Of a stretch of DNA of 64,000 bases, positions 12,301 to 21,633 are shown piece by piece. Positions within the stretch are counted from its first letter, which is position 1. Every line of letters begins with the position of its first letter. The notes beneath the pieces were generated by a model. The model worked only from the letters and a program-made list of their open reading frames with translations, ran no database searches and had not been told where the DNA came from. A program made the position numbers and the translations under genes. This DNA is from Paraphysomonas bandaiensis (lineage: Eukaryota > Chrysophyceae): NCBI GenBank assembly GCA_965644295.1, contig CBFFRP010000035.1:124001-188000 (forward strand), in the 5' to 3' direction.

Positions 12301-15300
12301 GCTGATGCTGCCCGTGATCTCAACACACTTGGACTCCTCTCCTGTGATGAATTGGAATCGTTTGGAGATCGCAACTCGGAGGAGAGAGTTCCAGCAGCTG
12401 TATAAACATCTGTCGAATCTGTAGAATGGGATTGTGAAGTGACAACATTCAATACACCAATCGTATCGGACATCAGGGGTTTCTCAACGGTATTCTGTAA
12501 CACCTCGCAACTATCCCCGGTAATAGAAGTGTGATTCGTGTCTATACCACCGGCTTCATTATACGCTGCAATCGCACAGTCACTATCTCTATGCACAATA
12601 GCTTCTCTGGGCTCATTGTAAATATCGCTACCCCTACAGTCTTCTGTTTCACTTCCATTACTATAGCTTCGTTTCATGCCATCATCCATGGCAGAATCAT
12701 CCGGCACGTCATCATCAACTAATAAATTCTCTTCAGGGCCTAGCTCTATGGCTAATCTACACAAAGTATATCGTTATTGTGACCGCCAAGCGGACAACGA
12801 AGTGAGCAACCAACCTCACAAAATCTTTGAATGACGTCGGCATATACGGACAAATGCCAATCACAGTGAGTATATGATTGTTCATTTGACTTTCCATAAT
12901 CTCAGGTTTAGGATGTTCCACGCAGTCATACTGCAACACCCTTAGTTCTTCTATCGTAGTATCTACAACAGAAGGGAAATTATTGCTATGGAGATAAATG
13001 AACAACATATTCACAAAGGTCTAAAGTCATAGATACAGCTTCAGCTATATAAGTCCACGCACCTATTCGCAGAATCGCCCCCTTATTCGCATAACGGTCG
13101 CAATAATTTGGTGCCGAAAATACAGTTATCACTATATTGCCCAAGGTAAGACAAGAACATACATCAAAACCAATTTCAAAAGTTTTGAAATTTACGGCCA
13201 TACGAGTATATAAACTGATGAGTATGACGTGGTAACAAACATCAAGAACAGAAAGAAAAACGCAATAATGGTATTTCGCATTCACAAAACATTTAACACA
13301 CCTGTTGGAATATCGTCCGACGGATAGTACTCTTGCTCTTCAAAAGTGAACGATGCTGAAGTCGAACCTGATTTGAACTCGCCTTGATCTGCTGATGATA
13401 AATTACTGTCTAAGCTGAAAGGAACCTTCGAAGTAAGAGGAGACGTCGGAGTCTCCGGGGACTTAACGTCTTGAAACGATACACTTCGATTGGTCAACCG
13501 TCGTTTATAATTTAGTTTGTTTTTAGTATGCAACATACGAGCCTCTATGAAGGCTGGATCAAAATGTTTATGGTACCCAACTTCTTGTACCTCGTGAGCT
13601 CGGACGATGCACACCAAGTTATTCTATACGACACACAGTTACATAGTCATGAAGATATTGTGATAGCACTCTCATAATAGACGTTATACTATGCTACATG
13701 ACAACAACACGATAATGTTGCATAACCTGACTCAGAAACTCGTTCACAGCTTTGTAACCATAACAGTACGAACAACCTAGAATGATTCGGTTATAAATAT
13801 ATATGACATTCAGACACGATGCAATGAATTACCTCGACTGGGATTCGGTCTCCAATCAATAGACAAAAACTCAGAAAACTCTTCATCTGTTCGGGAACAC
13901 AAGACAAATGTCAAGCATAAACTACTGCATGGGGTAAGTGCTACCAGTCATGCTATCCACCCGTTCTTCAGTAATGGGGTCTGACCACAGAATATCCAGG
14001 AGAGTCAAATTTTCCTCAGGTTCAACAAATCTAAACCGACAGCACTGTTTAATACAAGTATCTGCTTCAAGTGCAATCTACCCAATTCTTTCGTACAACA
14101 TATGCATGATGTAGTGAAACAATGTGAACTATCAACCGACATTATCTATCATGATTCGCCCACCTATCTATCTTTTCCAAGTCATCCAAGGTCTTTACTC
14201 CAGGGGATAATCCTCCATGGCAAGCAAACACACTACCGTATTCAGTTGTGATTACCGCCGCCAGCGGTAATGTCTGAAACATTAACAGAAATCTGTAATA
14301 GACCTGCACACCGTACTTCATCTTGCATTCCTCCTTGAACCCAAAGTGACCCGACACACTGGCGCATTCATGATTGCCTCGAATTAGCCAAACTCTGACA
14401 AAACATATTATAATAGGCACACTATGTGTAAGACATATTCAAGCGCAAAATCAAAAGGCGTGCAATACATACAAATCGGAACTACTCAATTTTACTCACT
14501 TATCAGGATAGGTCACTTTGTAGGCCAGCAGCGCCAGTATCACTTCACAACTGAAACTTCCTCTATCCACATAATCGCCGAGAAATAAATACATTCCATT
14601 TTCACCTGGAATACCCCCAACTTCAAATATATTCAACAAGTCATAAAATTGTCCATGAATGTCGCCCACGGTAACCACAGGAGCACTGAGTCGTAATACA
14701 TTGGGCTCTCGAGACAATATGTTCTTCGCCCGATTGATAAGTTCCATAGCCGCCCCCATCTCCATCCGTTTCTGATGGCGAAACCGTTCGATTAACTCTG
14801 TAGGTACAACGTCAGGCCATGTATGCGTCTTATCTTTGAGTAATAGACTGTTCCCCTCAAGCGTAACAAAGTCTAAAGGAGTGTTCGCTAGAGCATCTGC
14901 GATTTTCGTTTCTTCAACAACAGATACGCGTTTCTTCGTTGAGTGATGTAGGCAATACACATCTAACGCACAGGCCTTGTTCTGACACATAGGTTCTTTA
15001 CAGGGCCCGAATCGCATAGAATCAGAACTTCTGGAGGATCTAATAGTCGGTTTAGCTGAGTCTAGGGAAAGGCGTAGGGGCTGCTGGGACACTGGGTTTT
15101 GCTTCGTGAACTCGGCAAGCGAGCTTGCACGCGGCTTCACACTGATATCTGAATCACTTCGTGACACTAAATTAGTCAATTGCGCACTATCATTCCCAGA
15201 TGTTGAGTCAGTAACATTCAACACAGACACGACACATTCGCCAATATCATCCACACTGCTGCCGTTGTATTCATCCCCGCACTCGGGACAGTAAAAAGTA

Positions 15301-15428
15301 TCATCCATAATATCATTCTCAATACAAGCTCTGCAGAGAACATGAGTACATGTAAGCTTAAACGGATTCAGAGCTTCAGGTGAGCTGGCAAATCTCTCAT
15401 AGCACACGGGACAACTCTCAGAATCCAT
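9372..15428 (-). CDS. RING finger - PPP phosphatase - EF-hand fusion protein
   Basis: Twenty exons encode 1420 residues: 15428-14500, 14394-14164, 14030-13945, 13886-13833, 13776-13727, 13623-13302, 13131-13063, 12962-12815, 12756-11699, 11638-11563, 11436-11337, 11210-11181, 11123-10992, 10868-10647, 10589-10284, 10183-10058, 9958-9900, 9773-9718, 9650-9529, 9458-9372. Residues 6-50 form a C3HC4 RING (C6, C9, C27, H29, C32, C35, C47, C50). A small Cys/His cluster follows near 140-165. The Ser/Thr phosphatase core (about 250-630) has GDIHGQ, GDYVDRG, RGNHE, WSDP, HGGLSP, RAHE and SAPNY, and is closest to calcineurin A/PPEF. A Ser-rich insert of about 80 residues lies between RAHE and SAPNY. 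A disordered region and charged helices precede two C-terminal EF-hands, [12 protein letters not shown] and [12 protein letters not shown]. Inference: a calcium-regulated phosphatase with possible ubiquitin-ligase activity. Exon phases agree throughout. Confidence 0.85.
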
Positions 15429-15599
15429 ACGAATAAATCAACCGTTAAATCGGAGAAAAAATTCTAATAAAAATATACCACCATGCACATACAGCAGATA
15501 CCGTTCGCGTATAGAGTTAGCTCGTTTAATAGTTTATTAAGGGGCCATTGCAGTGCAGTGCAGTGGACTTACTCTGATTGCTGTCACTATAAAATTTAC

Positions 15600-15760
15600 T
15601 GCACAGGTACACAGTGTCATAGTACGTAGGTACACACTGACAAAGTACAGTACAGAGGTACACAGGTACACAGGTACACAGTGTCATAATTGCACAGGTA
15701 CACAGTGACATAGTACGTAGGTACACACTGACAAAGCACAGTACACAGGTACACAGGCAA
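15600..15760. repeat. Short tandem duplication, GGTACACA-rich
   Basis: Two imperfect copies of a block of about 60 bp (from about 15607 and from about 15700), both containing CATAGTACGTAGGTACACAC, are separated by short ACAGGTAC repeats. It lies about 170-330 bp upstream of the phosphatase start. Function unknown. Confidence 0.7.
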
Positions 15761-15875
15761 AATCAAATCCATTTGAAGAACAAATGGAAAACCCCCACAA
15801 CCTGTATACCTGGTATACAGCAGTATTCTAGAGTACTGTTTTTCCAACATCACATGTGAGAACGCACTGCACTGC

Positions 15876-16044
15876 GGGTGGTTGTGCATATCGATTTCAT
15901 CGATTTGTTCATCATTTATTTCATCGAAAAATCATCGTTTTTTCATTAAAAAGTCACTTTTTTTCACTTTTCACTGAAAAAACGATGATTTTTCGATGAA
16001 ATAAACTATGAACAAATCGATGAAATCGATATGCACAACCACCC
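15876..16044. mobile_element. Near-perfect 169-bp hairpin, MITE-like
   Basis: GGGTGGTTGTGCAT at 15876 returns inverted at the right end, 16031-16044. Arms of about 75 bp pair almost completely around a small T-rich centre near 15955-15970. The right outer end reads CAGGGGGTGG on the opposite strand, similar to the CAGGG termini of other elements in this window, but the left outer end differs and no target duplication is visible. It could be a palindromic MITE or a source of hairpin RNA. Confidence 0.7.
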
Positions 16045-16439
16045 CCTGTACTGGCTAAAGATACTGCGAAATGCCCACTTTTTTATCATACGTGTTTATT
16101 TTGATGTCATAAAACCGCTCATATTTCACCACAATCGTCTGTGTACTCTGTACGTACAGTATGTATGTACATTATGGGATTCGATTTATACCACAAAATC
16201 TGCCATAATCAGAGTACAGAAAATACACCTCACCAATTAGTAGCTGCGCTTTTGGTGGTCGTCCTATGATGGCATATCACACCACAGCGATTACATGCAC
16301 CATAATCACAGCAAAGGTGCCTTTTCTTTTGCTGCCAGCATTTCTTGACCTCTGAACTTTCGTGAGATCCCTCGAGTGAAGGTGAAGCGACAAATTAATC
16401 TGGTGTTCATCGAATATCTGTGAGCTTGAAGTTTACAGT

Positions 16440-17547
16440 ATGCAGAAGAATAGCTGCTCCTTTGCATTTGCAATCGTTGTATTTCTTGCAATCGCTGCTT
16501 TGATATTACACCAAATTGCATTGTTTTTTCCATGGTGGGATTGTGCAGGTGCCCCTTACTTATACGTGTCTTTTCATCACAATATTAAAGGCGTGAGGTT
16601 CGTGTTTATTTCACATGTATTCGACTAGAATTATTATTGAAACAGGAAATACTCTCGTAATGGTTGTTTTCTAAGTAAAAATATATTGGGAAACCATGTC
16701 GATGAAGCGCGTTCTGTTGCAGTGCATCAGTATCGTGGGCATGAGGCACTGTACGTGTGTGAAGCCAGGTAAGGCATTTTGAAGTATTCCTCCTGCTCTC
16801 ATACTACCGTCCTACCTCAGAGCACGTGAAAATACTTCGAGCATAATAGTATATGATGAATGTGATACGAGAGGGCGGAGGCGATATTTGAAAACAGTCG
16901 CATGGATGGGTACTAATCCTGGTGTAAATCATCCATATGGAATTGATTTTGATAGTTCTGGTAACATATACGCATCCTTTCAACACACAAATGTAGTTCT
17001 CCGGTTTAAAAAGGATACATTTGAACCCATGCCGCTACCAGGCTACATTACAACTACTCTCAACCGAACAACAGGGTTTTATCCGGGAACATTCTTCGGG
17101 TATGACTACACAGGGAGAAGTAAGAAAGAGGGCATTCGTGATATTGCGTTTGTGCACGGAGACTTATGGGTGGCTAACGAAGACATCCATGGTGTCTCAG
17201 TTGTGTCTCCATATGGGGAGGAGATCCATAGAATACGTATGAGAGATAGAGCAAAGCCAATAGGAATTTTATTTGACAAAGATCGCAACTTAGTTTTCAT
17301 TAGCACGAAGTCATCGTACGGAGCGGTCTATGGAATAAATGCCGTCACTAGAAAAGTCGAGAAAATATATTACGTCGATGGCATGACCCATTCCACTGGC
17401 CTTACTTCATACGGCGGTGTGCTGTATGTTGCTGCTCAAGACATGGGAAAGGTCCTTTCATTCAATATAGACACCACAGAATTTTTGTCAGTTGTGATTA
17501 AACACTTTCCTGATACCATTGAGCAGATTTCTTTGAGTTACTGCTAG
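16440..17547 (+). CDS. Membrane-anchored beta-propeller (NHL/SMP-30-like) protein
   Basis: Exons 16440-16597, 16646-16768 and 16821-17547 encode 335 residues; frames agree at both joins. Residues 8-32 form a hydrophobic signal anchor (FAFAIVVFLAIAALILHQIA), followed by WWDC. The rest has recurring propeller-type strands, such as NHPYGIDFDSSGNIYASF, DIAFVHGDLWVAN, PIGILFDKDRNLVFIS and GGVLYVAAQD, typical of NHL or SMP-30-like six-bladed propellers. Role unknown; probably a luminal or extracellular binding or hydrolase domain on a type II anchor. No catalytic residues could be assigned. Confidence 0.78.
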
Positions 17548-18149
17548 GTGCTACGATAAATAATAGTTTTAAGTAACGCTGGTATAATTGTTTTACCTGG
17601 AGTATTGCTATTGCGCTACGGCAAGCACAAAGGTGCGCCGGAATATGAACGAATACTGAGCAAAGAGCACAATGACCCGTCATGCTACACCATATCATGC
17701 AATAATTACATGGCGGAAGTTCAGCATACATACACTGTCACTTATTATGTATACTCTACAATATATCCTTTTGCTCTACACTAAACACTAAACATATCTA
17801 TAGTACCTCCCACGGTTACGTATTTCCACCTCAATGAGAACGATACGGTTCGTCGTTATATAACTGATCTTGCCTTCTTGTTACTTATCTCAAAATTAAT
17901 GAGTGGATCAGAGTTTTCTATCTAAACAATAATTCCAACCAGGGTCAGTCAAAAATATATAGGAATGCAATATGAATATTGCAAATATTTATTCTTGCTT
18001 GCTACAATATATTGATTATTATTTTAGCAAAATTTGGCTCGCAATATATTGCAATATATTGTTGACTGGCCCTGATTCCAACATATCATATACCACATAC
18101 CCACCAGCACAACGTATCAAATAACAAGACTGTAGTATTTTTATAGATA
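17548..18149. other. Intergenic spacer with a hAT-type MITE
   Basis: Non-coding interval between the propeller gene and the GST pseudogene; the only recognised structure is the element at 17940-18074. Confidence 0.6.
17940..18074. mobile_element. Short hAT-type MITE with 8-bp target duplication
   Basis: Left end CAGGGTCAGTCAA and right end TTGACTGGCCCTG are inverted repeats with one mismatch in 13, and pairing extends into AATATAT. The element is flanked on both sides by ATTCCAAC (17932-17939 and 18075-18082), an exact 8-bp duplication. CAGGG termini with 8-bp duplications are the hallmark of hAT transposons. At 135 bp with no gene it is non-autonomous. Confidence 0.87.
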
Positions 18150-18806
18150 TCAGTATGAGATAATTGCATAGAAACCGGGTTATATGCTATGGCAGCATGA
18201 GTATCCCGGATCTCTGGAAGATTTCCAATCCGCTCGCGATAAGACAAAGCCACGGAAACCTTTGATAAGCCAATCTTGACGTATGAACTCCAAGTGAGAG
18301 CAATGTACAAGCAGAGGTCACTGCCTCTCATCTTGTCTCCAACGAAGATGGACTTGTTGCCAATTAGAGGATGATTTATGCATTTTAGCTTCCTTTTGGA
18401 GTCACGAGCAGTGGAATCCAATTTGGGATTGAGCAAATGACCAATAGTCATGAGATAATTCGCTCCCACTGAGCTAAGGGTATGTTGAACCAGGGCCCTC
18501 TTATAGAGCCTACAGACACGCAAAAAGACAATAGCCACCCAATCTATAATAAAGAATATCATCTATTTGAAATATTGAAAACATCACTCATCAAGTCTGT
18601 TATGTACTGCAGAGTGGTAGCGTTCTCCTTCAGAATGAACGGGGCAAGGAACGTTCATTTTCGGATTGATTGCGTAAAACGCTTTACTAGATGCCGTCAT
18701 GTGTGTTGAAATGTCCACTGCCTGCTTCTAGGTGAACACCAGCGATCTTTGCTGCAACAAAGTTATCAGCTCCATATGAGGTTGGAGTGTAGTAAAGCTT
18801 CACCAA
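18150..18806 (-). pseudogene. Glutathione S-transferase pseudogene
   Basis: Reading the minus strand, a GST N-terminal domain begins VKLYYTPTSYGADNF, with its start codon changed to TTG (18804-18806). It breaks at a TAG after about 38 codons and resumes in another frame with FYAINPKMNVPC, the Asn-Pro-Lys substrate-loop region. A C-terminal alpha-helical part follows at 18562-18150, with VGDKMRGSDLCLYIALTW and YRERIGNLPEI, matching bacterial GstA-like enzymes. Lost start, internal stop and frameshift mean it is dead. Part of it recurs inverted at 21234. Confidence 0.83.
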
Positions 18807-19507
18807 CTCTTAAAATGGCGTTTTAGAACTTTTTGGGTAATTCATACAAAACTGACCGTTAAAAAACATTTCTTACCTTACCCAAAAATGCCTGAAAGGA
18901 AACAGGTAGAGTGGCAATCCCGTATATGGGTGATACTCACACGAGATGTGTACGAATATAATATAATCTTGAATGATGTTTGAAGATGTTGCCTACGATG
19001 ATGGTAGTGATGACAGTCATGAGTGTTGGTTGCGATGATGTCAATTTAGTCGTTTCCCTCAGAGAGCGGAGGCCTGAACTATTGGAGATGCCAGTAGTTT
19101 ACCCCATAGAACAGCGATAAATACACTGATGCTCCGTCATGGAAAGAAGACACTTTGCTTGTTCCGACTCAGATTCAGTGTGTGGAAAAGCAGGATATAA
19201 TCCATATCTACAGTAGATATATGGGATTTTTTGATGGATTTAGGGATTTGGGTAGTTTTTAGGACAATCCTCACATTTTCTTCAGAGCCGAAGTATTCCC
19301 AAGCCAACGTGCGGATATTTCTGTCAATGAAGAGCATGACTTGCTTGTATCAGATATGAGACAGCGAGCATCAGCTCAGCCCATTCGATCAGTAGTTATT
19401 GGACACTCCTCCTACTTTCCACTAGAATTCATCTGCAGATACACAACTTGCAGCATTTTCCGTTAGATACAGTGCATTGCAGTTCCATCTAGAGAGGTCT
19501 CTGCAAC
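18807..19507. other. Intergenic, no gene seen
   Basis: Spacer between the GST pseudogene and the ankyrin-like gene. No supported coding region or repeat was recognised. Confidence 0.5.
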
Positions 19508-20665
19508 ATGAGTTGTTCGTACTCTGCGACTGTCGCTGTGCTTAGCAATGATGATTTGCTGTCAATAATAGTTAGCTATTTACTTGGTGAAGAAAATCAG
19601 AACGATGTGGCATTTCCGATGTTTATTCTATGCTCAACCTTCAGAAGTATGTATGAGCTCGTATTTAATTGCAAAAGTATGAGGGGAATATATACTTACC
19701 CTTTCATATCTTATGGGTCCCACTTTCTTCAGTCTCTATCTCTTATAAAGTGGGCTAAACGTGAAGGGTGTAATGTACTCTCCGCAAAGCAGTTTGCAAC
19801 TGCAGCAGCTCAAAGCCCCTTAGATGTATTGGAGTGGCTAAACAACCAAGGCTGCCCTCGTGATGAAAGAGCTTTCGCGGCTGCAGCTACAGCTGGTCGA
19901 TTAGATATTATGGTGTGGCTTCACAACTTGCTTCCGCCATGTCCTTGGAATCATCATACTACCGCAGGTGCAGCTAGTACAGGACAATTGCGAATTCTTC
20001 AGTGGCTGCGAGCACAAGATCCACCGTGTCCCTGGCTGAGCGATACATGTCACATGGCCGCCCTTAACAACCACTTGGACATTCTTCAATGGGCCAGGGA
20101 GAATGGCTGCCCATGGGCCTCAGGAACATTCTCTAATGCAGCCTTTGGAGGTCATTTGGATGTATTAGAGTGGGCTGTAAACTGTGAAGACAAACCAATC
20201 GGTTGGAATCGACGAATATGTGAAGCTGCTTCAAGAGGAAATCATTTATCGCTCCTCAAATGGGCACGTATTCAATACTATGCTCCATGGAATGAGAAGG
20301 TATGCGCCAATGCCGCCAGGAACGGGAACTTAGAAATGCTTCAGTGGGTCCGATCGCAGCCTATGCGGTGTCCGTGGGACAAAGAGACGTGTGTAGCTGC
20401 TGCATTTGAAGGACATCTTCACATATTAGAGTGGGTTCGTGCTACTCAACATGACGAGGATCAGTGTCCGTGGGACGCAAACGTTTGTGCTGCCGCCACC
20501 GCCGCTGGACATCTTCATGTTCTTCAATGGCTACGTGCTCAAACCCCTCCATGCCCCTGGGATTATAATACCTACACGAGTGCACAAAGTAAGAAGAACG
20601 CAGCGATTTTGACATGGCTAGAGGCACAGTATCCCCCTTGTCCAACAACGAGATTCACCTATTGA
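19508..20665 (+). CDS. F-box-like protein with divergent ankyrin-like repeats
   Basis: Single exon of 385 residues. The first about 60 residues resemble an F-box (LSNDDLLSIIVSYLL), followed by about ten repeats of 29-37 residues with the pattern LDVLEWL...CPWD..xCxAAAxxGHL. These belong to the ankyrin-like family common in algae, oomycetes, other protists and giant viruses. Repeats here are clearly diverged from each other, unlike the homogenised set at 41654-43372. F-box proteins of this form would link substrates to SCF ubiquitin ligases; that is an inference. The gene lies between two inverted GST fragments. Confidence 0.85.
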   Translation: MSCSYSATVAVLSNDDLLSIIVSYLLGEENQNDVAFPMFILCSTFRSMYELVFNCKSMRGIYTYPFISYGSHFLQSLSLIKWAKREGCNVLSAKQFATAAAQSPLDVLEWLNNQGCPRDERAFAAAATAGRLDIMVWLHNLLPPCPWNHHTTAGAASTGQLRILQWLRAQDPPCPWLSDTCHMAALNNHLDILQWARENGCPWASGTFSNAAFGGHLDVLEWAVNCEDKPIGWNRRICEAASRGNHLSLLKWARIQYYAPWNEKVCANAARNGNLEMLQWVRSQPMRCPWDKETCVAAAFEGHLHILEWVRATQHDEDQCPWDANVCAAATAAGHLHVLQWLRAQTPPCPWDYNTYTSAQSKKNAAILTWLEAQYPPCPTTRFTY

Positions 20666-21233
20666 TTGTTAGAAGTAGTGGATTATCTGAAAGCAAATTT
20701 GAAAAGACTGTTATCTATTATTTGTGATATTTCGCACTGTAATTTATTACTTTGCTGAAATCATATATTTCAATGTTGACAGCTTTGCTGAGTAAACTTG
20801 CATTAAAATTTTCTCAGGTATAAACAAAGTGATGATTAAGGATTTAACGATTACTTGCTTTAATTCTTCTTAAACCTCACAGCGCCGTGTTCTTGTAGCT
20901 GATTTCTAAGTAGCATAAATTGCCAAAAGTTCCTTGTTTTCTTGTAAAATATAAGTACCAAGTAGAATTTCAACCACAATTTTGTCAATATTTATGACAC
21001 ACTTTGTACCAGGGTTATTACGCCACGAAAGATATAAGAATACATGATGGTAGTTTGGGAAGTGATCCATTGAATATATCTCTGTCGATATTCGATATCA
21101 GGGAAGTAAAGTTATAGTGCTATTTATACCACTGCAACAAGAGAAGTAGCATTGTTTGTTAACAAGAGTAGTGTGCTGTATGAGTGATATGTTGCACGGA
21201 GACATATCACAACCACTACTTTCAACAAGTACA
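20666..21233. other. Intergenic, no gene seen
   Basis: AT-rich downstream region of the ankyrin-like gene. No coding signal or repeat recognised until the GST fragment at 21234. Confidence 0.5.
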
Positions 21234-21382
21234 ATGGTGAAGCTTTACTACACTCGGACCTCATTTGGAGCTGATATCTTTATTGAACCCAAGATCGTTA
21301 GTGTTCACCTAGAAGCAGTCGGCATCTAGTAAAGCTTTTTACGTAACACTTCTGAAGGGGAACGCTACCACCCTGCACACTT
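21234..21382 (+). pseudogene. Inverted GST N-terminal fragment
   Basis: Starts with ATG and MVKLYYTRTSFGADIF, runs to a TAG after about 35 codons, then continues into sequence matching the frameshifted part of the copy at 18150-18806 (SEGERYH). Only the N-terminal part is present. It is oriented opposite to the first copy, so the pair forms inverted repeats of about 150-200 bp around the ankyrin-like gene. Confidence 0.82.
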
Positions 21383-21633
21383 TAAATTATTACAAATATA
21401 TGCTGTTTATTTTGTGTCAGCAAGCTCTATGAGAGGATCTTGATTCAACTGACCCTCAGCTTTCATTGTCATGGATATTCTACATTCTACATTACATTGC
21501 TATCCTAATTGTAAGAGAAGATGGTGATTGTAGGTAATATTATCATTACAACACATGAACAGCACTATCCTTCAAATGAAACATTCAAATGCACACTGGG
21601 CTAGGCAACTACTACCTCGTAATTTATATATTA

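Larger units (their letters stand above)
15429..16439. other. Intergenic region with tandem and inverted repeats
   Basis: Upstream of the RING-phosphatase gene. It contains a GGTACACA-type duplication (15600-15760), TATACAGCAGTA at 15814-15825 and the hairpin at 15876-16044. No supported gene; an open frame on the minus strand at 16306-16533 overlaps the next gene's first exon and lacks support. Confidence 0.6.

Noticed and set aside
16306-16533. Minus-strand frame overlapping the propeller gene's first exon
   Set aside because: The plus strand encodes a signal anchor that joins in frame to two further exons, which explains the sequence better.
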